Part shown: piece by piece, positions 56,287 to 64,000 of the stretch
Layout of the letters: each line of letters begins with the position of its first letter
How positions within the stretch are numbered: the stretch's first letter is position 1
NCBI RefSeq assembly: GCF_900182985.1
Contig: NZ_FXUY01000002.1
Coordinates: forward strand, 250,501-314,500
Origin: Pseudomonas helmanticensis
GTDB lineage: Bacteria; Pseudomonadota; Gammaproteobacteria; Pseudomonadales; Pseudomonadaceae
Length of the DNA: 64,000 bases
Direction: 5' to 3'
The notes under the pieces: model-generated
What the model was told of the DNA's origin: nothing
Database searches by the model: none
The model's input: the letters and a program-made list of their open reading frames with translations, nothing else
Position numbers and translations under genes: made by a program

Positions 56287-56679
56287 TTAGAACACAGTGC
56301 AAAGAACTTCGCCGCCGACACCGGCAGCGCGCGCAGCACGATCCGTCATCACACCTTTGTTGGTGGAGACGATAGACACGCCAAGACCGCCACGAACTTT
56401 CGGCAGATCTTCAACGGACTTGTACTGACGCAGGCCTGGACGACTAACGCGCTTCACTTCTTCGATAACCGGACGGCCTTCGAAGTACTTCAGCTCGATG
56501 GACAACGACGGCTTAGCGTCGGTGGTGATCTGAAAATCCGCGATGTAACCTTCGTCCTTCAGGACTTTTGCTACAGCCACCTTCAACGTGGAAGACGGCA
56601 TGCTTACGACAGACTTTTCAGCCATCTGGGCATTACGGATTCGAGTTAGCATGTCCGCTAACGGGTCCTGCATACTCAT
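56287..56679 (-). CDS. rpsH: 30S ribosomal protein S8
   Basis: This 130-residue protein starts [22 protein letters not shown] and ends [35 protein letters not shown]8 binds 16S helix 21 and in E. coli represses the spc operon by binding a similar RNA fold in the mRNA. A hairpin-bearing 209-bp spacer lies upstream of it here. Confidence 0.98.
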   Translation of the reverse strand: MSMQDPLADMLTRIRNAQMAEKSVVSMPSSTLKVAVAKVLKDEGYIADFQITTDAKPSLSIELKYFEGRPVIEEVKRVSRPGLRQYKSVEDLPKVRGGLGVSIVSTNKGVMTDRAARAAGVGGEVLCTVF

Positions 56680-56888
56680 GGGCTAGACGCTCCTAATACA
56701 GAAAAATTAGCCTTGCGGCTACTACTTGTCGCCGAGAACTTCCGGGCATGAAAAACACGGGCTCAGGCGAGCCGGTCATTCTAGACACACCCCAGAAATG
56801 AATCAAGCCCCAAAAGGGGCTTGATTCAGATTCAAGGCCACCGATGGTCAGGTTCTTGCGAACCCGAACATCGAGACTTTGACAGCAA
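56680..56888 (-). other. Structured spacer between rpsN and rpsH
   Basis: This is a 209-bp break in an otherwise tightly packed operon. On the minus strand it carries GGTTC-GCAA-GAACC, then a perfect 13-pair stem TGAATCAAGCCCC / GGGGCTTGATTCA (56799-56828). No long T run follows the large stem. Open frames here do not look like genes. Confidence 0.8.
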
Positions 56889-57194
56889 TTACCAGCTGGC
56901 TTTAACCAGACCTGGCACGTCACCACGCATTGCAGCTTCACGCAGCTTGTTACGGCCAAGGCCGAACTTGCGGTAAACGCCGTGCGGACGACCAGTCAGG
57001 CGGCAACGGTTACGCATGCGCGCAGCGCTTGCGTCACGTGGTTGCTTCTGCAGAGCTACGGTAGCTTCCCAACGTGCTTCTGGACTTGCGTTCAGATCAA
57101 CGATGATAGCTTTCAGCGCTGCACGCTTGGTGGCGTACTTGGCAACAGTGAGCTGACGCTTCAGCTCACGGTTTTTCATGCTCTTCTTGGCCAT
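56889..57194 (-). CDS. rpsN: 30S ribosomal protein S14
   Basis: This 101-residue protein starts [20 protein letters not shown] and ends in [25 protein letters not shown]. It has no zinc cysteines (C- form). It binds the 3' major domain of 16S rRNA. ATG 57194 was chosen; the upstream in-frame extension overlaps rplE sequence. Confidence 0.98.
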   Translation of the reverse strand: MAKKSMKNRELKRQLTVAKYATKRAALKAIIVDLNASPEARWEATVALQKQPRDASAARMRNRCRLTGRPHGVYRKFGLGRNKLREAAMRGDVPGLVKASW

Positions 57195-57207
57195 TTTCCT
57201 ACTCCAA

Positions 57208-57747
57208 TCAGTTGCGGAACGGGAATTTGAAAGCACGCAGCAGAGCGCGGCCTTCATCATCGTTCTTGGCAGTGGTGGTCAGGGTAATGTCCAGACCGCG
57301 GAGAGCATCGATCTTGTCGTAGTCGATTTCCGGGAAAATGATCTGCTCTTTCACGCCCATGCTGTAGTTACCACGACCATCGAAGGACTTGGCATTCAGG
57401 CCGCGGAAGTCGCGAACCCGAGGCAGGGAGATCGACAGCAGACGATCCAGGAACTCATACATACGCTCACGGCGCAGAGTCACTTTGACGCCGATCGGCC
57501 ATCCTTCACGGACTTTAAAGCCAGCGATGGATTTACGAGCGTAGGTCACGACGACTTTTTGGCCGGTGATCTTTTCCAGGTCAGCAACAGCATGCTCGAT
57601 GACTTTCTTGTCACCAACAGCTTCGCCCAGACCCATGTTCAGGGTGATCTTTGTAACGCGTGGAACTTCCATCACGTTCGAAAGCTTAAGTTCTTCCTTA
57701 AGCTTCGGTGCGATTTCCTTCCAGTAAATCTCTTTTAGTCGTGCCAT
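57208..57747 (-). CDS. rplE: 50S ribosomal protein L5
   Basis: This 179-residue protein starts [24 protein letters not shown] and has the L5 core ([31 protein letters not shown]). It binds 5S rRNA and the P-site tRNA. It follows rplX by 20 bp. Confidence 0.98.
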   Translation of the reverse strand: MARLKEIYWKEIAPKLKEELKLSNVMEVPRVTKITLNMGLGEAVGDKKVIEHAVADLEKITGQKVVVTYARKSIAGFKVREGWPIGVKVTLRRERMYEFLDRLLSISLPRVRDFRGLNAKSFDGRGNYSMGVKEQIIFPEIDYDKIDALRGLDITLTTTAKNDDEGRALLRAFKFPFRN

Positions 57748-57767
57748 GGTCTTCTACCTAGCAGTGT

Positions 57768-58082
57768 TCAAGCATCAACCGCTTTTTGGGTCGACTTGAA
57801 GACACGAATTTTCTTGCCGTCTTCTACTTTGAAACCAACGCGGTCAGCCTTGTTGGTTTCGCCGTTGAAAATGGCGACGTTAGAAGCGTCCAGTGGAGCT
57901 TCTTTTTCGACGATACCGCCTTGTACGCCCGACATCGGGTTAGGCTTGGTATGACGCTTGACCAGGTTCAGACCGCCAATAACCAAACGGTTATTAGCAA
58001 GAACCTTAAGCACCTTACCGCGCTTACCTTTGTCTTTGCCGGCGATCACGATGATCTCGTCGTCACGACGAATCTTTTGCAT
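57768..58082 (-). CDS. rplX: 50S ribosomal protein L24
   Basis: This 104-residue protein has the KOW motif ([21 protein letters not shown]) and starts 23S rRNA assembly. It follows rplN by 11 bp. Confidence 0.98.
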   Translation of the reverse strand: MQKIRRDDEIIVIAGKDKGKRGKVLKVLANNRLVIGGLNLVKRHTKPNPMSGVQGGIVEKEAPLDASNVAIFNGETNKADRVGFKVEDGKKIRVFKSTQKAVDA

Positions 58083-58093
58083 GTCGGATCTCC

Positions 58094-58462
58094 TTACAGC
58101 ACTTCTGGGGCGAGCGAGACGATCTTCATGAACTTCTCAGTACGAAGTTCACGGGTCACTGGCCCAAAGATACGGGTGCCGATCGGCTCTTGCTTGTTGT
58201 TCAGAAGAACAGCAGCGTTGCCATCAAAGCGGATAATGGAGCCATCAGCACGACGTACGCCGTGACGAGTGCGGACTACAACAGCAGTCATCACTTGGCC
58301 TTTTTTCACTTTACCGCGAGGAATTGCTTCCTTCACGGTAACTTTGATGATGTCACCGATACCAGCGTAACGACGATGGGAGCCACCCAGCACCTTGATG
58401 CACATAACGCGGCGAGCGCCGCTGTTATCGGCCACATCGAGCATGGATTGAGTCTGAATCAT
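58094..58462 (-). CDS. rplN: 50S ribosomal protein L14
   Basis: This 122-residue protein starts [28 protein letters not shown] and ends [15 protein letters not shown]. It contacts 16S rRNA at a subunit bridge and is the first gene of the spc operon. Confidence 0.98.
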   Translation of the reverse strand: MIQTQSMLDVADNSGARRVMCIKVLGGSHRRYAGIGDIIKVTVKEAIPRGKVKKGQVMTAVVVRTRHGVRRADGSIIRFDGNAAVLLNNKQEPIGTRIFGPVTRELRTEKFMKIVSLAPEVL

Positions 58463-58485
58463 ATAATTTCTCCGACCCCTAGTCC

Positions 58486-58752
58486 TTAGACTTCCACAGC
58501 GCGTTCGAGAACATCAACCAGCGCCCAAGACTTGGTCTTGGCCAAAGGACGAGTTTCACGAATAGTGACTTTGTCGCCGATGTGGCACTGATTGGTTTCG
58601 TCGTGCGCGTGCAGCTTAGTCGAACGCTTAACGTATTTACCGTAGATCGGGTGCTTAACGCGACGCTCGATCAGTACGGTGATGGTTTTGTCCATCTTGT
58701 CGCTGACAACACGGCCAGTCAGCGTACGGACAGTTTTTTCGGCTTCAGCCAT
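58486..58752 (-). CDS. rpsQ: 30S ribosomal protein S17
   Basis: This 88-residue protein has the S17 OB fold ([41 protein letters not shown]). It follows rpmC by 2 bp and ends the S10 operon. Confidence 0.98.
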   Translation of the reverse strand: MAEAEKTVRTLTGRVVSDKMDKTITVLIERRVKHPIYGKYVKRSTKLHAHDETNQCHIGDKVTIRETRPLAKTKSWALVDVLERAVEV

Positions 58753-58754
58753 GA

Positions 58755-58946
58755 TTACTTACCTGCCTGCTGGTTGAGCACAGTCTTCACGCGAGCGATG
58801 TCACGCTTAACTTGCGAGAGCAGATGAGACTGCCCCAACTGGCCAGTTGCTTTCTGCATACGCAGATTGAACTGGTCGCGCAGCAAGCCGAGCAGTTGCT
58901 CGTTCAGCTGCTGTGCGGATTTTTCACGAAGTTCATTCGCTTTCAT
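58755..58946 (-). CDS. rpmC: 50S ribosomal protein L29
   Basis: This 63-residue protein is a helical hairpin ([22 protein letters not shown]). ATG 58946 overlaps the rplP stop (TGATG), so translation is probably coupled. A GTG one codon upstream is less likely. Confidence 0.97.
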
Positions 58947-59359
58947 CACATCACCGTCCGTTTAACAAAGGCGGTGGCGAGCGGCAGCTTTGCAGCAGCC
59001 AGGGCAAAAGCCTCACGCGCCAGCTCTTCAGAAACACCCTCGATTTCATACAGGACTTTGCCTGGCTGAATCTGGGCAACCCAGTACTCCACACTACCCT
59101 TACCTTTACCCATACGAACTTCGAGGGGCTTTTTGGAAATAGGCTTGTCCGGGAATACACGGATCCAGATCTTGCCGCCACGTTTAACGTGACGGGTCAG
59201 TGCACGACGCGCTGACTCGATCTGACGAGCGGTGAGACGACCACGAGCTACAGACTTCAGCGCGAACTCGCCGAAGCTGACTTTGCTACCGCGCTGAGCC
59301 AGACCACGGTTGTGGCCTGTCATCTGCTTGCGGAACTTCGTACGCTTAGGTTGCAACAT
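58946..59359 (-). CDS. rplP: 50S ribosomal protein L16
   Basis: This 137-residue protein starts [25 protein letters not shown] and has the L16 loop near the peptidyl-transferase region ([20 protein letters not shown]). It follows rpsC by 12 bp. Confidence 0.98.
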
Positions 59360-59371
59360 TTGGCGTACCCC

Positions 59372-60058
59372 TTACTTAGCAGCTTTTTTACGAGGCGCTG
59401 GTGCTTGTGGTTTCAGCTCTTCTTGGCGACCACCAATTACTTCGCCTTTGAAGATCCAAACCTTTACACCGATCACACCGTAAGTGGTGTGAGCTTCGTA
59501 GTTGGCATAGTCGATGTCGGCACGCAGGGTGTGCAATGGCACACGACCTTCGCGATACCATTCAGTACGTGCGATTTCAGCACCGCCGAGACGACCGCTC
59601 ACTTGGATTTTGATGCCTTTGGCACCAATGCGCATGGCGTTCTGAACGGCGCGCTTCATAGCGCGACGGAACATTACACGACGCTCCAGCTGCTGAGCTA
59701 CGCTCTGCGCAACCAGCATACCGTCGAGTTCCGGCTTGCGGATCTCTTCGATATTGATGTGCACAGGCACACCCATTTGCTTGGTCAGGTCCTGACGCAG
59801 TTTCTCAACATCTTCACCTTTCTTCCCGATAACGATACCTGGACGAGCGGTGTGGATGGTGATACGTGCAGTTTGGGCCGGACGATGGATATCGATACGG
59901 CTTACGGACGCGCTTTTTAGTTTGTCTTGGAGATACTCACGCACTTTCAGATCTGCGAACAAGTAGTCCGCATAAGTCCGACCGTCTGCGTACCAGACGG
60001 AGGTGTGCTCCTTGACGATTCCCAGGCGAATGCCAATGGGATGTACTTTCTGACCCAT
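59372..60058 (-). CDS. rpsC: 30S ribosomal protein S3
   Basis: This 228-residue protein starts [18 protein letters not shown], has a KH domain ([23 protein letters not shown]) and a basic C-terminus. It lines the mRNA entry channel. ATG 60058 was chosen; the open frame upstream is rplV sequence. Confidence 0.98.
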
Positions 60059-60071
60059 CTCTTCGACTCCG

Positions 60072-60404
60072 TTACTTGTCAGCAACCTTGACAGTGATAT
60101 GGCAAGACCGCTTGACGATGCGATCAGCACGGCCTTTGGCACGTGGCATGATGCGCTTCAGCGAACGCCCTTCGTTGACGAAAACGGTGCTGACCTTAAG
60201 GTCATCAACGTCTGCGCCTTCGTTATGCTCGGCGTTGGCTACGGCCGACTCCAGCACTTTCTTCATGATCTCGGCGGCTTTCTTACTGCTGAAAGCCAAC
60301 AAGTTGAGCGCTTCGCCCACCTTCTTCCCGCGGATCTGGTCGGCGACCAAGCGGGCTTTCTGGGCGGAGATTCGAGCGCCCGACAACTTAGCGGCTACTT
60401 CCAT
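60072..60404 (-). CDS. rplV: 50S ribosomal protein L22
   Basis: This 110-residue protein starts [26 protein letters not shown] and has the tunnel-lining beta hairpin ([22 protein letters not shown]). Changes here give macrolide resistance in other bacteria; no change from a normal hairpin is seen. Confidence 0.98.
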
Positions 60405-60415
60405 TTCCTAACCCC

Positions 60416-60691
60416 TTAACGCTTGGCTTTCTTGTCAGCCACGTGCCCACGATATGTGCGGGTACCGGCGAACTCGCCCAGTTTATGGCCGACCATGTCT
60501 TCGTTCACGAGAACTGGGACGTGCTGACGACCGTTATGTACGGCGATGGTCAGACCGACCATCTGTGGCAGGATCATCGAACGACGCGACCAAGTCTTAA
60601 TTGGTTTGCGATCGTTCTTTTCCGCCGCCACTTCGATCTTCTTCAGTAGGTGAAGATCAATAAAAGGACCTTTTTTCAGAGAACGTGGCAC
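60416..60691 (-). CDS. rpsS: 30S ribosomal protein S19
   Basis: This 91-residue protein starts [24 protein letters not shown] and has the S19 core ([23 protein letters not shown]). It lies in the head near S13. It follows rplB by 16 bp. Confidence 0.98.
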   Translation of the reverse strand: MPRSLKKGPFIDLHLLKKIEVAAEKNDRKPIKTWSRRSMILPQMVGLTIAVHNGRQHVPVLVNEDMVGHKLGEFAGTRTYRGHVADKKAKR

Positions 60692-60707
60692 TGTCGTATC
60701 CCTCTAT

Positions 60708-61532
60708 TTACTTGCGACGACGGACGATCATTTTGTCGGTACGCTTATTACCACGAGTCTTCGCGCCCTTAGTCGGGAAGCCCCATGGCGATACCGGATG
60801 ACGACCACCAGAGGTACGACCTTCACCACCACCATGCGGGTGGTCAACCGGGTTCATGGCAACACCACGAACGGTTGGGCGAACGCCACGCCAGCGTTTG
60901 GCACCAGCTTTACCCAGCGAACGCAGGCTGTGCTCGGAGTTCGAGACTTCGCCCAGGGTCGCACGGCATTCAGCCAGGACTTTACGCATTTCACCGGAAC
61001 GCAGACGCAGGGTAACGTACACGCCTTCACGAGCGATCAGCTGAGCCGAAGCACCAGCGGAACGAGCGATCTGTGCGCCTTTACCTGGCTTCAGTTCGAT
61101 GCCGTGTACGGTAGAACCGACTGGAATGTTGCGCAGTTGCAGAGCGTTGCCTGGCTTGATTGGAGCCAGAGCGCCTGCGATCAGCTGGTCGCCAGCACTC
61201 ACGCCTTTAGGGGCGATGATGTAGCGGCGCTCGCCGTCTGCGTAGCAGAGCAGTGCGATGTGAGCAGTACGGTTTGGATCGTATTCGATACGCTCGACAG
61301 TGGCGACGATGCCATCTTTGTCGTTGCGACGGAAATCAACCATACGATAATGCTGCTTATGACCACCACCGATGTGACGCGTGGTAATACGGCCATTGTT
61401 GTTACGACCACCAGTCTTCGATTTTTTCTCGAGCAGCGGTGCGTGAGGAGCGCCTTTATGCAGCTCCTGGTTGACCACCTTGACCACAAAACGGCGGCCA
61501 GGGGAAGTCGGTTTGCATTTAACGATTGCCAT
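60708..61532 (-). CDS. rplB: 50S ribosomal protein L2
   Basis: This 274-residue protein has an OB-like and SH3-like core and ends [32 protein letters not shown]. The catalytic-region motif [18 protein letters not shown] is present, with the conserved His. It is essential for peptidyl transfer. It follows rplW by 14 bp. Confidence 0.98.
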   Translation of the reverse strand: MAIVKCKPTSPGRRFVVKVVNQELHKGAPHAPLLEKKSKTGGRNNNGRITTRHIGGGHKQHYRMVDFRRNDKDGIVATVERIEYDPNRTAHIALLCYADGERRYIIAPKGVSAGDQLIAGALAPIKPGNALQLRNIPVGSTVHGIELKPGKGAQIARSAGASAQLIAREGVYVTLRLRSGEMRKVLAECRATLGEVSNSEHSLRSLGKAGAKRWRGVRPTVRGVAMNPVDHPHGGGEGRTSGGRHPVSPWGFPTKGAKTRGNKRTDKMIVRRRK

Positions 61533-61546
61533 GATGCACCCCTTCC

Positions 61547-61846
61547 TTACTCAGCACTGCTGCTGAAATCGAGATCTTGGCCTGGCTGAAGGGAGATAAC
61601 TGCCTTCTTCCAGTCATTACGCTTGCCCAGACCGCGAGCTGTGCGCTTGCTCTTACCCAGAACGTTCAGGGTAGTAACACGCTCAACTTTCACGCTGAAC
61701 AGGCTTTCGACGGCCTTCTTGATTTCCAGCTTGGTTGCGTCAGTAGCAACCTTGAAAACGAACTGGCCTTTCTTGTCTGCCAGAACCGTAGCCTTCTCGG
61801 AAACGTGCGGGCCAAGCAGAACTTTAAATACGCGTTCCTGGTTCAT
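61547..61846 (-). CDS. rplW: 50S ribosomal protein L23
   Basis: This 99-residue protein has the L23 fold ([31 protein letters not shown]) and offers the docking site for SRP and trigger factor at the tunnel exit. Its start overlaps the rplD stop by 4 bp. Confidence 0.98.
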
Positions 61847-62445
61847 CCCAGCAGCTCCTCGAATTTCTTCACGGCCGACACGGTGATCAACACCTTGTCG
61901 TATGCGATCAGACTAACTGGATCGGAACCTTGAACGTCACGTACATCTACGTGCGGCAGGTTGCGAGCAGCCAGGTACAGGTTCTGATCAACAGCGTCCG
62001 ACACGATCAAAACGTCGGTCAGGCTCATGTTGTTCAGTTTGCCCAGCAGGTCTTTGGTTTTCGGAGTTTCAACAGCGAAATCCTGAACCACGACCAGACG
62101 ATCAGTACGCACCAGCTCAGCAAGGATGGAACGCATTGCTGCGCGATACATCTTCTTGTTCAGCTTCTGGGAGTGATCTTGTGGACGAGCTGCGAAAGTG
62201 GTACCGCCGCCACGCCAGATTGGGCTACGGATAGTACCGGCACGAGCACGGCCAGTACCTTTCTGACGCCATGGGCGCTTGCCGCCACCACGAACGTCGG
62301 AACGGGTCTTTTGCTGCTTGGTACCTTGACGGCCGCCGGCCATGTAGGCCACGACTGCTTGGTGAACCAGCGTCTCATTGAACTCGCCGCCAAACGTCAG
62401 TTCGGAAACTTCGATCGCTTGAGCGTCATTTACATTTAATTGCAT
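61843..62445 (-). CDS. rplD: 50S ribosomal protein L4
   Basis: This 200-residue protein starts [22 protein letters not shown] and has the extended tunnel loop ([26 protein letters not shown]). In E. coli L4 represses the S10 operon through the leader hairpin; no such control site was shown here. Confidence 0.98.
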
Positions 62446-62457
62446 GTCAGCTTCCCC

Positions 62458-63093
62458 TTAACCGCGAGCCTTGGCTGCTGGACGTACAACCAGGTTGCCG
62501 CCAGTAGCGCCAGGAACAGCACCCTTGACCAACAACAGATTGCGTTCAGCGTCCACGCGCACTACTTCCAGGGACTGCACGGTCACGCGCTCAGCGCCCA
62601 TATGACCGGACATTTTTTTGCCCTTGAATACACGACCAGGAGTCTGGCACTGGCCGATAGAGCCTGGGACGCGGTGGGATACGGAGTTACCGTGGGTGTT
62701 ATCTTGCCCGCGGAAATTCCAACGCTTGATCGTACCCTGGAAGCCTTTACCCTTGGACTGACCGGTTACATCAACCAGTTGACCAGCGGCGAAGATTTCA
62801 GCGTTGATCAGATCGCCAGCCTGGTACTCGCCTTCTTCAAGACGGAATTCCATGGTGGTGCGACCAGCGGCAACGTTCGCCTTGGCGAAGTGGCCAGCCT
62901 GAGCTGCTGTTACACGCGAAGCACGACGCTCGCCGACAGTGACTTGCACTGCACGATAGCCATCGGTCTCTTCAGTTTTGAACTGGGTGACGCGATTCGG
63001 TTCGATCTCAATGACCGTGACCGGAATGGAGACACCTTCTTCGGTGAAAATACGGGTCATACCGCATTTACGACCGACTACACCAATAGTCAT
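62458..63093 (-). CDS. rplC: 50S ribosomal protein L3
   Basis: This 211-residue protein starts [21 protein letters not shown] and has the loop near the active centre ([24 protein letters not shown]). It starts assembly of 23S rRNA. ATG 63093 was chosen; the upstream frame has no ribosome site. Confidence 0.98.
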   Translation of the reverse strand: MTIGVVGRKCGMTRIFTEEGVSIPVTVIEIEPNRVTQFKTEETDGYRAVQVTVGERRASRVTAAQAGHFAKANVAAGRTTMEFRLEEGEYQAGDLINAEIFAAGQLVDVTGQSKGKGFQGTIKRWNFRGQDNTHGNSVSHRVPGSIGQCQTPGRVFKGKKMSGHMGAERVTVQSLEVVRVDAERNLLLVKGAVPGATGGNLVVRPAAKARG

Positions 63094-63173
63094 GTTGTAA
63101 ACCTCATGAGTGTACGGGGCTTTCACCCGCTATGGCCGCCCATTTCAGAGCGTTACACGACTAAGACCGAGTC

Positions 63174-63485
63174 TTAGCCGAGGCTGATCTGCACTTCCAC
63201 ACCGGCCGCAAGATCAAGCTTCATAAGTGCATCAACGGTTTTATCCGTTGGCTGGACGATGTCCAGAACACGCTTATGAGTGCGGATTTCGTACTGGTCG
63301 CGCGCGTCTTTGTTGACGTGCGGAGAAACCAGAACGGTGAACCGCTCTTTACGGGTAGGCAGTGGAATTGGACCACGCACTTGAGCACCAGTACGTTTCG
63401 CGGTTTCCACGATTTCCTGGGTTGATTGGTCGATCAGGCGATGGTCAAAAGCCTTCAACCTGATACGGATTTGCTGATTTTGCAT
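63174..63485 (-). CDS. rpsJ: 30S ribosomal protein S10 (NusE)
   Basis: This 103-residue protein starts [22 protein letters not shown] and has the [22 protein letters not shown] core. As NusE it pairs with NusB (gene at 8829-9329 of this window) in antitermination. It is the first gene of the S10 operon, after tuf. Confidence 0.98.
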
Positions 63486-63582
63486 TGGATTTCAGACTCC
63501 GGCTGCTATTCCCACCGAGCGCAATACGCCCGTTAAAAGGAGGCGCAATTCTATAGACGCCCCAGATAGGTGTCAACTCAAT

Positions 63583-63612
63583 AAAAAAGCCCCCGCTGAG
63601 CGGGGGCTTTTT
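63583..63612 (-). terminator. Rho-independent terminator of tuf
   Basis: GCCCCCGC and GCGGGGGC pair around TGA and are followed on the minus strand by a T6 run. It isolates the S10 operon from tuf. Confidence 0.92.
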
Positions 63613-63643
63613 CAAATCATCAAGCAATCTCTATAAAAGAGAA

Positions 63644-64000
63644 TTAAGCGATGATTTTGGCTACGACGCCAGCGCCGACGGTACGACCGCCTTCACGGAT
63701 AGCGAAACGCAGACCGTCTTCCATTGCGATGGTTTTGATCAGGGTAACAGTCATCTGAATGTTGTCACCTGGCATTACCATTTCAACGCCTTCTGGCAGC
63801 TCGCAGTTACCAGTCACGTCAGTAGTACGGAAGTAGAACTGTGGACGGTAGCCTTTGAAGAACGGAGTGTGACGACCGCCTTCTTCCTTGCTCAGAACGT
63901 AAACTTCTGCAGTGAAAGTGGTGTGCGGCTTAACCGAACCCGGCTTAACCAGAACCTGACCACGCTCAACGTCGTCACGCTTGGTACCACGCAGCAGAAC
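63644..64000 (-). CDS. tuf: Elongation factor Tu, C-terminal part
   Basis: The open frame runs from the right edge to TAA 63644-63646, about 118 residues of domains II-III, ending [19 protein letters not shown]. The segment [20 protein letters not shown] is typical of EF-Tu domain III. It delivers aminoacyl-tRNA to the ribosome. The N-terminal GTPase part is outside the window. Confidence 0.95.
   Translation of the reverse strand, partial: VLLRGTKRDDVERGQVLVKPGSVKPHTTFTAEVYVLSKEEGGRHTPFFKGYRPQFYFRTTDVTGNCELPEGVEMVMPGDNIQMTVTLIKTIAMEDGLRFAIREGGRTVGAGVVAKIIA

Overview
This window looks like a core-chromosome segment of a Pseudomonas of the fluorescens group (inference). It is GC-rich. Gene order matches the P. 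aeruginosa blocks ispA-dxs...rib-nusB-thiL-pgpA, nrdR-ribD, thioredoxin-zinc operon-oprG-epimerase, and ssb-MFS-uvrA-ftnA-katA-rplQ. The intergenic spaces carry the short inverted repeats typical of fluorescent pseudomonads. I found no transposase, integrase, phage gene, CRISPR array, tRNA or rRNA.

Layout. 1-6.4 kb: isoprenoid genes (3' end of ispA, dxs), a B12-type TonB receptor and a convergent cobalamin-binding protein, membrane protein and ribA. 6.5-13.5 kb: a minus-strand run nrdR-ribD-riboflavin synthase-ribB(A)-ribH-nusB-thiL-pgpA plus a solute-binding protein; together with ribA it gives the full riboflavin route. 13.6-16.2 kb: lipoprotein, methyltransferase, CnoX-type thioredoxin and a small unknown. 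16.3-19.6 kb: a zinc-type operon (His-rich periplasmic protein, ABC ATPase, FtsX-like permease, DUF3299 protein) behind a candidate Zur box. 19.7-22.6 kb: OprG/OmpW with a candidate Anr site, then an epimerase and a degenerate SDR. 22.9-29.4 kb: the giant helicase Lhr and a large MscS-type channel. 29.7-33.7 kb: a four-gene operon, DUF72-YbhP-ClsB-YbhN, with every junction an ATGA overlap. 33.8-37.6 kb: hydrolase/DUF3182 pair and a GlxA-type regulator divergent from a cysteine hydrolase.

37.7-42.3 kb: a six-gene operon equivalent to E. coli yjfIJKLMC (DUF2170, PspA-like, DUF2491, DUF350, DUF1190, glutathionylspermidine-synthase-like ATP-grasp). Two copies of the palindrome CTCACGCGTGAG, in inverted 16-bp contexts, flank a sigma70-like promoter. 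This is the least understood system here and the best candidate for new biology.

42.4-49.5 kb: ssb, a YajR-like MFS protein, uvrA, a heme-less ferritin and katA. 49.7-64 kb: the alpha, spc and S10 ribosomal operons on the minus strand (rplQ back to rpsJ) and the 3' end of tuf. Three genes here are too short for a simple ORF scan or cut by the edge: rpmJ, rpmD and tuf. The spc operon has an unusual 194-nt spacer between rpsN and rpsH with two perfect hairpins.

Many intergenic spaces hold paired inverted repeats (REP/REPIN-like) of at least four families. They sit at gene ends, twice supply a gene's stop codon, and twice lie inside an operon.
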